Below are positions 1 through 8,624 of a stretch of DNA of 11,190 nucleotides, piece by piece. The notes beneath the pieces were generated by a model. It was not told the DNA's origin, made no database searches, and saw only the letters and a list, made by a program, of their open reading frames with translations. The translations under genes were made by a program, and so were the position numbers. Source of the DNA: Bacteroidales bacterium (lineage in GTDB: Bacteria > Bacteroidota > Bacteroidia > Bacteroidales > Dysgonomonadaceae); the NCBI GenBank assembly GCA_012728155.1, contig JAAYFR010000249.1, forward strand, positions 1 to 11,190. Reading direction: 5' to 3'. Numbering within the stretch: position 1 is the stretch's first letter; each line of letters opens with the position of its first letter.

Positions 1-1
1 C

Positions 2-2635
2 CGTTGTGTAATTCTATTTATACTCCTCATATTCAGTCACTTCTCAAAGGGTGAATCATCTGCTTTTCCAGTCGATCTGAAAACCGATCATTTGGAAAAT
101 CCGGTTGGCATAGATAATTCCAACCCCAGGCTGACATGGAAAATTGAAGATAGTAGAAAGGGAGCATGGCAGACGGCTTTCAGGGTGATTGTCAGTACCG
201 ACTCCCTAAAAGCAGTGCACCAGGAAGGCGACCTGTGGGATTCTGGAAAAATAGACTCAGACCTGCAACGAATCACCTATAACGGTGACCATCTCAAACC
301 CTTTACAAAATATTACTGGAGAGTAATGGTATGGGATGCAGATCAGGAAAAAGGTCTATCCGGTATCCACTCTTTCGAGACCGGCATGATGGATGTCAGC
401 AACTGGCAAGGAGATTGGATCAGCGATGGTCGCGATATCCATTATAATCCCGCTCCCTACTTTCGTAAAAAATTCGAGACCGCCAAAGAGATCACTTCAG
501 CCCGGGCATATATTGCTGTCGCAGGGCTGTATGAACTCCATATCAACGGAGAGATAATCGGCAACCAGCGCCTTGATCCGATCTATACTCGCTTCGACAG
601 AAGAAATCTTTATGTAACCCACGACGTGACCGCCCGGCTTCAAAAAGGAGAGAACGTAATCGGAGTGATACTGGGCAACGGCTGGTATAACCACCAGTCG
701 ATGGCGGTATGGGATTTTCACCGCGCCCCCTGGCGTAATCGGCCCGCCGTCTGTCTCGACCTGCGTATCACCTATGCCGATGGATCAGAGGAAACTATCT
801 CCACTAATCTCAGCTGGAAAAAATCGGACAGCCCCATAATCTTTAATAGCATCTATACAGCAGAACATTACGACGCACGACTGAAACAAGAGGGGTGGAG
901 CAAGCCCGGATTCGATGAGTCGCAATGGCAGGGAGTGATGTTACGTTCCGCCCCATCCAGCAATATTTCCGCCCAACAATTGAGACCAATACGGAATGTA
1001 TTGACAATCCCCGCCAAACATTTCAATAAGATTGATGAAACGACCTATCTCTACGACTTTGGCCAAAATATGGCGGGGGTAACACAAATAAAAGTCTCCG
1101 GTGAGGAGGGCACGGAACTTCGAATAAAACATGGCGAACGACTTTACGAGAACGGACGGATCTACCTGTCGAATATTGACGTTTACTACCGTGGCGACAA
1201 AGAGAAAGATCCTTTCCAGACCGATATATTGATATTGAGTGGAAAAGGTGAGGATGAGTTTATGGCTCGCTTCAATTACAAAGGCTTTCGCTATGTTGAG
1301 ATCACAAGCAATCGACCGGTTGAGCTGGATAAGAATAGCGTGACTGCCTATTTTATGCATAGTGATGTGCCACCGATCGGGAAAATTGAGACCTCGAGTG
1401 ATCTTATCAATAATTTATGGAAAGCGACCAATAACGCGTATCTCTCCAATCTGATGGGATACCCTACCGACTGCCCGCAACGTGAGAAAAATGGGTGGAC
1501 AGGCGACGGTCATCTTGCCATAGAGAGTGCCCTCTATAATTTCGACGGCATCACAATATATGAAAAATGGCTTGCCGATCACCGGGATGAGCAGCAACCC
1601 AACGGCGTACTGCCCGATATTATTCCCACCGGGGGATGGGGATATGGAACCCATAACGGGCTGGACTGGACCAGCACAATTGCCATTATTCCCTGGGAGA
1701 TATACAAGTTCTATGGCGATAGCAAGCTGTTGGCAGACTGCTACGAGAATATCAAACGGTATGTGGACTATGTGGATCGGACAAGTCCCATGGGGCTCAC
1801 TTCATGGGGACGGGGGGATTGGGTGCCGGTAAAATCACATTCAAATCTGGAATTGACCTCCTCTGTCTATTTCTATGTAGATACAAAGATACTGGCCGAT
1901 GCAGCGAAATTATTCGGGAAAGAGAGAGATTATCAATATTACTGCGCCCTGGCAGAAAAAATAAAAAATGCGATCAACAATAAATTCCTGAATCAAGAAA
2001 CGGGTATGTACGCCAATGGTAGCCAAACTGAATTGAGTGTACCTCTCCAATGGAAAGTGGTGCCGGAAGAAATGATCCCGAAGGTGGCCAATAATCTTGC
2101 GAAAAAAGTGAAAGAGGCCGATTTCCATCTTGATGTGGGGGTATTAGGAGCCAAAGCAATTTTAAATGCGTTAAGTGAAAACGGCTATCCCGACGTGGCA
2201 TATAAAGTAGCGGTGCAGGACACCTATCCCTCCTGGGGTTGGTGGATTATAAACGGTGCCACCACCCTGCTCGAGAACTGGAATTTAGAGGCGGAGCGAG
2301 ATATCTCCGACAATCATATGATGTTCGGCGAAATCGGCGCATGGTTCTTCAAAGGATTGGGAGGTATCTATCCCGATGCGGCGCAACCCGGATTCAAACA
2401 TATCATCCTGCGCCCCCATTTTGAGAAAGACCTGAAACAATTTGAAGCTCAATTTCAATCTCCTTACGGATTAATCCAATCTCAATGGGAATGGCGAAAA
2501 AAGAGAATAAACTATCAGATTGTAGTGCCTGCAAACAGTAGTGCCACCCTCTATCTTCCCGATTATGTGAAAGGGGAGAAGTTGATAAAACTGGATGCAG
2601 GAACGCATGATTTCTCTTTTACAATTGAAAAATAA
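2..2635 (+). CDS. Alpha-L-rhamnosidase, GH78 (enzyme 1; 5' end outside window)
   Basis: Inverting glycoside hydrolase predicted to release terminal alpha-L-rhamnose from oligo- or polysaccharides. The frame is open to the left edge. The first visible residues form a hydrophobic signal peptide (CVILFILLIF), so the true start lies just upstream; the TTG at 92 is internal. No cysteine follows the hydrophobic core, which suggests a soluble periplasmic enzyme. Domain order: Ig/Fn3-like domain (about nt 70-420), Bac_rhamnosid_N beta domain (about 455-960), PF05592 beta domain with DFGQNMAG (about 1045-1310), (alpha/alpha)6 catalytic barrel (about 1345-2340), and C-terminal beta domain with NSSATLYLP. 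The active-site motif DCPQREKNGWTGD starts at nt 1469. By comparison with Bacillus RhaB (Asp567, Glu572, Asp579, Glu841), the key residues are Asp 1469-1471, acid Glu 1484-1486, Trp 1496-1498 and Asp 1505-1507. The base Glu of GATTLLENW is at 2273-2275. Family assignment is firm; substrate is unknown. Confidence 0.95.
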   Translation, partial: RCVILFILLIFSHFSKGESSAFPVDLKTDHLENPVGIDNSNPRLTWKIEDSRKGAWQTAFRVIVSTDSLKAVHQEGDLWDSGKIDSDLQRITYNGDHLKPFTKYYWRVMVWDADQEKGLSGIHSFETGMMDVSNWQGDWISDGRDIHYNPAPYFRKKFETAKEITSARAYIAVAGLYELHINGEIIGNQRLDPIYTRFDRRNLYVTHDVTARLQKGENVIGVILGNGWYNHQSMAVWDFHRAPWRNRPAVCLDLRITYADGSEETISTNLSWKKSDSPIIFNSIYTAEHYDARLKQEGWSKPGFDESQWQGVMLRSAPSSNISAQQLRPIRNVLTIPAKHFNKIDETTYLYDFGQNMAGVTQIKVSGEEGTELRIKHGERLYENGRIYLSNIDVYYRGDKEKDPFQTDILILSGKGEDEFMARFNYKGFRYVEITSNRPVELDKNSVTAYFMHSDVPPIGKIETSSDLINNLWKATNNAYLSNLMGYPTDCPQREKNGWTGDGHLAIESALYNFDGITIYEKWLADHRDEQQPNGVLPDIIPTGGWGYGTHNGLDWTSTIAIIPWEIYKFYGDSKLLADCYENIKRYVDYVDRTSPMGLTSWGRGDWVPVKSHSNLELTSSVYFYVDTKILADAAKLFGKERDYQYYCALAEKIKNAINNKFLNQETGMYANGSQTELSVPLQWKVVPEEMIPKVANNLAKKVKEADFHLDVGVLGAKAILNALSENGYPDVAYKVAVQDTYPSWGWWIINGATTLLENWNLEAERDISDNHMMFGEIGAWFFKGLGGIYPDAAQPGFKHIILRPHFEKDLKQFEAQFQSPYGLIQSQWEWRKKRINYQIVVPANSSATLYLPDYVKGEKLIKLDAGTHDFSFTIEK

Positions 2636-2645
2636 TATGATTCCG

Positions 2646-2664
2646 GACTCTGAGGGTCTTTTTT
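2646..2664 (+). terminator. Weak hairpin plus T6, possible attenuator between GH78 genes 1 and 2
   Basis: GACTC (2646-2650) can pair with GGGTC (2654-2658), including one G-T pair, around a 3-nt loop, and six T follow at 2659-2664. The shape is that of an intrinsic terminator, but five base pairs is weak. It would at most reduce read-through into the second rhamnosidase gene. It may be chance. Confidence 0.2.
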
Positions 2665-2692
2665 CTTATTTCTTTACTCTTTACTCTAAAAT

Positions 2693-5479
2693 ATGAAACG
2701 AACATTTTTTTTTCTGACAATACTTGCAGTAACCGCACTAACTGCTTGCGGAAATCAACAATCTTCCGTAACACCTGTCGATCTCACCTGTGAATACCTG
2801 ACCAATCCGACCGGATTGGATGCGACACATCCCCGTTTCAGTTGGACACTGCAGCCGACGAACGATTCCGCTTACGGTCAGCGGCAGACCGCCTACCGCA
2901 TATTGGTCGGCAGTTCAAAACAAAAAAAGGGTGACAATTTCGGCGATATGTGGGATAGTGGCTGGATCGAATCAGACAACATGCAACTGATCGAATACGG
3001 GGGTAAACCGTTGCAATCCGACCAAAAATATTATTGGACGGTATCCGTCAAAGACGAAAAGGGAGAGCTATCTGATTATAGTAAAACAGCCGAATGGAGC
3101 ACCGGACTGTTTTCCCAAGAAGAGTGGAGCGCACAATGGATCGGTACAAACAAATCCTACAATCCGGCGGAGGGACCTAACAAGATGCAGGATCCCTGGC
3201 TCCGGAAGAGATTCAGCTTAAAGGAAAAACCCGCTAAAGCCACACTGTTTGTGGCATCGGTAGGATACCATGAAGTGTATGTCAACGGAAAGAAGATCGT
3301 CGATCATCTGCTCGCACCGGCAGTCACCGATCATACCAAACGGGCACGCTATATTGCCTATGATATTGCCCCGGCACTCACTTCCGGCAAAAACGTCATT
3401 GTCCTATGGCTGGGAACCTCTTGGTCTATCTTTGCCCCTTATGCAACTCCCGATAAGCCTCGCACCCCCATTGCGATCGCTCAAGCAGATATTTGGGACA
3501 AAAAAGGTCAGAAACTGATGAGGATCGCAACCGACGAGACGTGGAAAACCCATCCCAGTCCCAATATGCTGACCGGAAACTGGGGTTTTGGCGTAGGTGG
3601 TTACGGAGGCGAGATATGGGATGCCCGTAACGAGGTGAAAGAATGGAATCTGGCAACGCTCGACGAGAGCGACTGGGAAGAAGTAACCGTGTATAGACCA
3701 TCGCTGCAACTATCGGCGCAACAGGTAGAGACCAATAAACTGATGGTCGAAATAGATCCTGTCTCTATCGACTCACGTCCCGACGGCAGTTATCGCGTGG
3801 ATATGGGGGTGAATTTTGCAGGATGGACACAAATTTCGGTCGAAGGCAACCCCGGCGATACCGTCCGATTCCTGTTTTCGGAAAGGGAACAGGATGAGAT
3901 GACATTCGGACTGATGAATGCTTATGTGATAGGCGCTTCCGGAAAAGGCACCTTTGAGAACCGGTTCAACTACAGTTCCGGCAGATGGATCACCATTAAA
4001 GGGTTGAAATCGGCTCCCCAAAAAAAGGATATCAAAGGATGGATGGCACGTACCGCTTTCGATGATGCAACCCGGTTTGAATGCTCCGATCCACTGCAAA
4101 ACTGGATCTACAACACGGTAAAATGGACTTTCGAGAATCTCTCCCTTGGCGGATTTATCGTCGACTGTCCACAACGCGAACGTTTCGGTTACGGCGGTGA
4201 CGCACATGCTACTTCCGAAACCGGACTATTCAATTATAAGCTGGGCGCTTTCTACACCAAATGGTTGGAAGATTGGCGCGATGTGCAGGGTACAGAGCCG
4301 ATGGTAGGTAATATGAATGATCCGGAGTGGGCGCGTAAACAGGAGGGAAGTGGCAGACTATTGGGTGGAGGCATTCTCCCCCAGACTGCGCCAACTTATC
4401 ACGGCGGTGGTGGCACAGCCTGGGGCGGTATCGTGGTCACCCTCCCCTGGTTCATCTACCACTATCATGGCGATGTGCGGGTGCTCCAAGAAAATTTCGA
4501 GATGATCAAAGGGTGGTTAACGTTCCTCGACTCTCATGTGGAAAACGATCTGCTTAAAAGGTATGGCGGAGCGTGGGATTTTCTGGGCGACTGGCTCTGG
4601 CCGGGTGCCACATCACAGGGGATGAACAACTATTCCGATGAGAATCTCTTTTTCAATAATTGCTATTGGGTATATAACCTGAAAACGGCTGCACAAATTG
4701 CAGAGGTAATCGGGAAAACAGAAGACGCAGAACGATGGAGACAGCAGGCGCAACGGTCGTCTAATGCCATCCACACAAAATATTATCATCCGGACGATTA
4801 CAACTACTCCGACAAAACGATGAGGAGCCTTGCTGCCGCCCTATATGGTGATATCATGCCGCCTGAGTTGAGGTCAAAAGTGATGGAAAGCCTCTCAAAT
4901 GAAATAATTGTCCATAAAAACGGACATATCGACGTGGGCATTACCGGCGGGGCAATGCTTTTCAAAGTGTTGCGCGAAGAGGGGCGTGACGACCTTATCT
5001 ACTCCATGACCTCCCAGACCACCTATCCAAGTTGGGGCCTTATGCGGGAGAACGGAGCCACTACCATCTGGGAGATGTGGGAAAAGGATCTGCCGGGACA
5101 TTCACTGCTGCACAGCTCCTATCTCTACCCCGGTGCGTGGTATATTGACGGGGTGGCAGGTATCCGAAAGGATCCCAAAGTAGCTGGATTCCGTAAATTT
5201 ATAATTCGGGTTCCAAAGCTCTCCGAAACAGAAATCTCCAATGCGAAAGCCTCGTTCAATTCACCGGCAGGATTGATTGAGTCGTTATGGAAGCGGGAAA
5301 ACGGGAAAACCGAATTGTTGGTGACGGTACCACCCAATTGTGCCGCAACCATCCTCTTCCCCGATAACAAAGGGAACAAGGTAACTATAAATGCTGATCA
5401 TGTGAAAGAGAGTGGAAGGCAGGAGGGCTATATCCTGTTTGAAATTCCAGCGGGGAAATATCGATTTGCTGATTTATAA
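2693..5479 (+). CDS. Alpha-L-rhamnosidase, GH78, lipoprotein (enzyme 2)
   Basis: A 928-residue GH78 enzyme with a type II signal peptide: MKR, a hydrophobic run, and lipobox LTAC with Cys19 as lipidated residue. Start ATG 2693 is preceded by an A/T-rich leader (CTCTAAAAT), normal for Bacteroidota. Domains: Ig/Fn3-like (about residues 28-150), Bac_rhamnosid_N (about 168-345), PF05592 beta domain with DMGVNFAGW (about 360-445), catalytic (alpha/alpha)6 barrel (about 450-810), and C-terminal beta domain ending in a CAATILFP strand. Active-site motif: DCPQRERFGYGGD, with Asp491, probable acid Glu496, Tyr500 where the other two enzymes have Trp, and Asp503. The probable base is Glu794 in GATTIWEMW. 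The later NH-containing helix motif of GH78 is replaced by LLHSSYLYPG. All carboxylates are present, so activity is expected; the altered -1 site suggests a different subfamily or linkage preference. It lies 57 bp after enzyme 1 and is probably co-transcribed. Confidence 0.95.
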   Translation: MKRTFFFLTILAVTALTACGNQQSSVTPVDLTCEYLTNPTGLDATHPRFSWTLQPTNDSAYGQRQTAYRILVGSSKQKKGDNFGDMWDSGWIESDNMQLIEYGGKPLQSDQKYYWTVSVKDEKGELSDYSKTAEWSTGLFSQEEWSAQWIGTNKSYNPAEGPNKMQDPWLRKRFSLKEKPAKATLFVASVGYHEVYVNGKKIVDHLLAPAVTDHTKRARYIAYDIAPALTSGKNVIVLWLGTSWSIFAPYATPDKPRTPIAIAQADIWDKKGQKLMRIATDETWKTHPSPNMLTGNWGFGVGGYGGEIWDARNEVKEWNLATLDESDWEEVTVYRPSLQLSAQQVETNKLMVEIDPVSIDSRPDGSYRVDMGVNFAGWTQISVEGNPGDTVRFLFSEREQDEMTFGLMNAYVIGASGKGTFENRFNYSSGRWITIKGLKSAPQKKDIKGWMARTAFDDATRFECSDPLQNWIYNTVKWTFENLSLGGFIVDCPQRERFGYGGDAHATSETGLFNYKLGAFYTKWLEDWRDVQGTEPMVGNMNDPEWARKQEGSGRLLGGGILPQTAPTYHGGGGTAWGGIVVTLPWFIYHYHGDVRVLQENFEMIKGWLTFLDSHVENDLLKRYGGAWDFLGDWLWPGATSQGMNNYSDENLFFNNCYWVYNLKTAAQIAEVIGKTEDAERWRQQAQRSSNAIHTKYYHPDDYNYSDKTMRSLAAALYGDIMPPELRSKVMESLSNEIIVHKNGHIDVGITGGAMLFKVLREEGRDDLIYSMTSQTTYPSWGLMRENGATTIWEMWEKDLPGHSLLHSSYLYPGAWYIDGVAGIRKDPKVAGFRKFIIRVPKLSETEISNAKASFNSPAGLIESLWKRENGKTELLVTVPPNCAATILFPDNKGNKVTINADHVKESGRQEGYILFEIPAGKYRFADL

Positions 5480-5554
5480 TATGACCGGCATGAACAATAA
5501 TTTTTGAATTTAAAATTCTTTATTCATTATTCTTTTTTTTTATTCTCAATAAAA

Positions 5555-8278
5555 ATGAAACACATTTACGTTTTAATCGGACTTAGCCTGACCATATTCA
5601 TGGTCGGATGTCAGGGATCAGCTCTCAAAGTAGATTCCCTGAAAGTGGAAATGCAGGAAAATCCAGAGGGAGTAGGGATATCTACTCCCCGGTTTTCATG
5701 GCAAATTAATTCTGATCAACCCGATTTAAGGCAGGAATCCTATCAGATTCAGGTGGCAGGGTCGGAACAGGATCTTAAAAAGGGAGAAAACCTGTCATGG
5801 AATTCAGGTGTCATTACAGGTGAGGAGTCGATACTGATTCCATACGGAGGAGATGCACTCTCTCCAAGAGAAGTCTATTACTGGCGGGTAAAAGTAATTA
5901 CCAATCAGGGAGAAACAGCATGGAGTAAAGTAAACCACTGGTCGACAGCTTTGCCTGAGCTTTCCGGCTGGGAAGCCAAATGGATCGGTGAAGAGGCGTT
6001 TTCAAATCCTGAAGAAACAGACAAGGGTCACACCCGATTGGCTGCCCGTTATCTGAGAAAACCGTTCAACAGTAAACAAAGGGTGAAACGTGCCGTGCTA
6101 TACATCTCCGGTCAAGGTGCCTACGAAGCATATATCAACGGAGAGCGCGTGTCGGACGATGTGCTTGCACCCACCGTATCGTGGTTTCCCGAAAAAGTAT
6201 ACTACAATGTATATGATGTCACCTCACTCGTCAAGAAAAACGACAATGTTCTGGCTGTAAAACTGGGGAACGGCCGCTATTTCGGTATGCGTGAATCGGC
6301 CACACAGGTGTTCGGGTTCCCCCGCCTTTTGGCACAATTGGAAATTGAGTACGGCGACGGCTCCATTGACATCATCCCCAGTGACGAATCGTGGAGAGTC
6401 ACCTCTTCAGGTCCCATCATCGCCAACAATGAGTTCGATGGCGAAGAGTATGATGCCCGTCTGGAATTGACCGGATGGGAGAAAATCCAATATGACGACT
6501 CCGCTTGGAAACAGGTTGATATGATGGCTGCCCCCGGAGGTACGCTCGCGGCTCAACCCAACCCCAATATCCGGGTACAGCAAGAGTTGTCGCCGATATC
6601 CATCACGAAACTCTCCGATGGGAAATTTATCCTGGATATGGGACAGAATATGGTGGGATGGCTTAAGATCAACCGGCTGAAGGGGAAAAAGGAAGAGCCG
6701 ATCACCATGCGGTTTGCGGAATTACTCAATCCCGATGGCACACTCTATATGGCAAATCTACGGGGTGCAAAGGTGACCGATATCTATACCCCCGCAAAAG
6801 ATGGAGAATTCAGCTGGGAGCCCTCTTTCGTCTTTCATGGATTCCGCTTCGTAGAGATCTCCGGGTTAGATTATCAACCGGAATTATCTAATTTTACCGG
6901 AAGAGTGATCTATGACTATATGGAAACGACGGGGCAGTTCGAGACATCCAACGAAACAATCAACCAGATATTCAAAAATGCCTATTGGGGTATCCGGGGA
7001 AATTATAGGGGTATGCCCACCGACTGCCCACAACGCGACGAACGTCAGGGATGGATGGGCGACCGGGTGACTGGCTGCTTCGGCGAGGCATTCCTTTTCA
7101 ATAACGCCCTCCTATACAGTAAATGGCTCCAAGATGTGGAAGACTCTCAAAGCCCCGAAGGGAGTATCTCGGTGGTCTCCCCACGCTATTGGACCATCTA
7201 TAATGACGATGTGACTTGGCCGGCTGCCTACTTCTACAGTGCAAAGATGTTGTGGCAGAATTACGGCGACACCGAACCGATCAAAAAACACTACCCCTCC
7301 ATGAAGCGTTATCTGGAACGCATTCAAGAGGTCTCAATGGAAGATTATATCCTCACCAAAGACACCTATGGCGACTGGTGTATGCCGCCCGAATCACAGG
7401 AACTCATTCATTCACAGGATCCGACCCGAAAAACTGCCGGTGCGGTGTTGAGTACCACCGTCTATTACAGCTTGTTGGATCTGATGAGCGAGTTTGCCCT
7501 GCTTACTGGAAACGAGAATGATATTGAGGGGTATAAAGAGTTGGCATCGAAAATCAAAGAAGCCTATAATGCCCGTTTTTTCAATGCCGATTCGGCGTTG
7601 TATGACAATAACACCGTCACAGCCAATATTCTCTCACTCCGATTGGGATTGACACCGGAGGGATACGAACAAAGCCTGTTTGAGAATATCGTACGGAAGA
7701 CAGAGGTCGACTTCAATGGGCATGTAAGTACCGGAGTATTGGGGATTCAACATCTGATGAGAGGTTTGACGGAATATGGAAATGTGGATCTAGCCTACAA
7801 GATCGCCACCAACCACACCTATCCCAGTTGGGGATATATGATTGAAAAAGGGGCAACCACCATCTGGGAACTGTGGAACGGAGATACGGCCAATCCGGCG
7901 ATGAACTCCGCTAACCACGTCATGCTGCTGGGCGACCTGTTGATCTGGTTTTACGAAGACCTGGCCGGTATCAAAAACCACCCGGAAACGACAGCTTACA
8001 AAAAGCTGCTGATGGAACCGAAATTCCCTGAAGGATTATCACATGTAAAAGCCTCTTACAATTCGGTTTATGGCGAAATTAAAAGCGAGTGGAAGAAAGA
8101 AAACGGCACATTCCTCTGGGAGATTACTATCCCCGGAAATAGTTCAGCCATCATCAAGTTGCCAAAAGAATTGAATATAGCCACACCGGATGGGGCAGGA
8201 GTAAGAAATGTGACCGAGACAGAAACCGGAGTAGAGATAGAATTGGGTTCCGGCAATTATCAACTTCACAACAAATAA
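5555..8278 (+). CDS. Alpha-L-rhamnosidase, GH78, lipoprotein (enzyme 3)
   Basis: A 907-residue GH78 enzyme. I chose ATG 5555 because it gives a compact lipoprotein signal, MKHIYVLIGLSLTIFMVGC, with Cys19 lipidated, after an A-rich leader (CAATAAAA). The frame extends up to a TTG at 5504, but that would add 17 unnecessary residues. Domains: Ig/Fn3-like (about 27-145), Bac_rhamnosid_N (about 165-345), PF05592 beta domain with DMGQNMVGW (about 355-450), catalytic barrel (about 455-795), and C-terminal beta domain (NSSAIIKLP). The active-site motif is DCPQRDERQGWMGD: Asp490, acid Glu496, Trp500, Asp503, with base Glu772 in GATTIWELW. The Asp-to-Glu spacing of six matches Streptomyces avermitilis Rha78A (Glu636/Glu895 type), unlike enzymes 1 and 2. 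NSANHVMLLG keeps the family's Asn-His helix motif. It is probably the last gene of the GH78 transcription unit, followed by a hairpin. Confidence 0.95.
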   Translation: MKHIYVLIGLSLTIFMVGCQGSALKVDSLKVEMQENPEGVGISTPRFSWQINSDQPDLRQESYQIQVAGSEQDLKKGENLSWNSGVITGEESILIPYGGDALSPREVYYWRVKVITNQGETAWSKVNHWSTALPELSGWEAKWIGEEAFSNPEETDKGHTRLAARYLRKPFNSKQRVKRAVLYISGQGAYEAYINGERVSDDVLAPTVSWFPEKVYYNVYDVTSLVKKNDNVLAVKLGNGRYFGMRESATQVFGFPRLLAQLEIEYGDGSIDIIPSDESWRVTSSGPIIANNEFDGEEYDARLELTGWEKIQYDDSAWKQVDMMAAPGGTLAAQPNPNIRVQQELSPISITKLSDGKFILDMGQNMVGWLKINRLKGKKEEPITMRFAELLNPDGTLYMANLRGAKVTDIYTPAKDGEFSWEPSFVFHGFRFVEISGLDYQPELSNFTGRVIYDYMETTGQFETSNETINQIFKNAYWGIRGNYRGMPTDCPQRDERQGWMGDRVTGCFGEAFLFNNALLYSKWLQDVEDSQSPEGSISVVSPRYWTIYNDDVTWPAAYFYSAKMLWQNYGDTEPIKKHYPSMKRYLERIQEVSMEDYILTKDTYGDWCMPPESQELIHSQDPTRKTAGAVLSTTVYYSLLDLMSEFALLTGNENDIEGYKELASKIKEAYNARFFNADSALYDNNTVTANILSLRLGLTPEGYEQSLFENIVRKTEVDFNGHVSTGVLGIQHLMRGLTEYGNVDLAYKIATNHTYPSWGYMIEKGATTIWELWNGDTANPAMNSANHVMLLGDLLIWFYEDLAGIKNHPETTAYKKLLMEPKFPEGLSHVKASYNSVYGEIKSEWKKENGTFLWEITIPGNSSAIIKLPKELNIATPDGAGVRNVTETETGVEIELGSGNYQLHNK

Positions 8279-8302
8279 AACTCCCAAAGAGTTAGTCAAT
8301 AC

Positions 8303-8360
8303 TGAACCTTCGTAAGATACAATCAGGATTCATCCTGACGTGTCATCTTACGAAGGTTTA
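8303..8360. terminator. Long double hairpin after the GH78 cluster, probable terminator
   Basis: A perfect 14-bp inverted repeat (8305-8318 with 8345-8358) extends to 16 pairs with one G-T and one T-A outer pair. It encloses a second small hairpin (TCAGGA 8323-8328 with TCCTGA 8333-8338). It lies 24 bp after the stop of enzyme 3. T-rich tracts follow only at 8383-8389 and 8394-8400, so it is not a textbook intrinsic terminator. It could also be a 3'-end-stabilising structure or a palindromic repeat element. Confidence 0.6.
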
Positions 8361-8406
8361 CGCTTTATAATCAAAACTTTAATTTTTTTACACTTTTTTT
8401 CCTTAA

Positions 8407-8414
8407 TATATTTG
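8407..8414 (+). promoter_or_regulatory. Candidate -7 box TATATTTG
   Basis: TATATTTG fits the Bacteroidota -7 consensus TAnnTTTG exactly. No TTTG -33 element is seen about 19-21 nt upstream, where the sequence is only T-rich. If real, it would give the fimbrillin-like gene a leader of about 250 nt containing both hairpins of this region. Confidence 0.25.
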
Positions 8415-8448
8415 GTTTTTTGATATATCATTCCGTAATTGCAGTCAG

Positions 8449-8473
8449 TTTCATCCCGTAAAATCGGGAGAAA
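8449..8473 (+). other. RNA hairpin in the fimbrillin-gene leader region
   Basis: TTTC (8449-8452) and TCCCG (8454-8458), separated by a bulged A, pair with CGGGA (8465-8469) and GAAA (8470-8473), making nine pairs around loop TAAAAT. A short T-run follows near 8485-8491. It could be an attenuator stem if transcription starts at the 8407 box; the role is unproven. Confidence 0.35.
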
Positions 8474-8567
8474 TTGAGTAATAGCCTTTTTTCGTCGTAT
8501 AACTGTTATTGGTACGCCGTAGTCATTTTTTTAGGATCTTGCCGCACAATATGTCTCTCTACTCTTC

Positions 8568-8593
8568 ATGATTGTTTTTTTTTCTACAATCAT
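8568..8593. repeat. Inverted repeat with T-rich loop
   Basis: ATGATTGT (8568-8575) and ACAATCAT (8586-8593) are perfect inverted copies around a 10-nt loop of eight T followed by CT. It sits just upstream of the 8596-8624 promoter candidate, so it could be an operator or simply an A/T-rich hairpin. Confidence 0.35.
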
Positions 8594-8595
8594 CA

Positions 8596-8624
8596 TTGAG
8601 GTTCCCACATTTCTTTTCTATTTG
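8596..8624 (+). promoter_or_regulatory. Candidate promoter of the fimbrillin-like gene
   Basis: TTG at 8596-8598 and TCTATTTG at 8617-8624 are 18 nt apart, close to the Bacteroidota -33/-7 arrangement. The -7 box deviates at its second base (C for A). It would give a leader of about 45 nt before ATG 8675. Confidence 0.25.

Noticed and set aside
92..94. TTG at 92 as start of the first rhamnosidase
   Set aside because: The frame is open to the left edge and encodes a hydrophobic signal peptide upstream, so the TTG is an internal Leu codon.
941..1360. Antisense open frame of 139 codons inside rhamnosidase 1
   Set aside because: It lies entirely opposite a conserved GH78 coding region and has no recognisable domain. 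The same holds for the antisense frames at 3404-3709, 3773-4207 and 9169-9525.
5504..5554. N-terminal extension of the third rhamnosidase from TTG 5504
   Set aside because: ATG 5555 gives a compact lipoprotein signal after an A-rich leader; the extension adds a second hydrophobic run and no function.
5480..5554. Internal promoter before rhamnosidase 3
   Set aside because: TAATTTTTG near 5498-5506 has one base too many for TAnnTTTG and no -33 element, so co-transcription is simpler.
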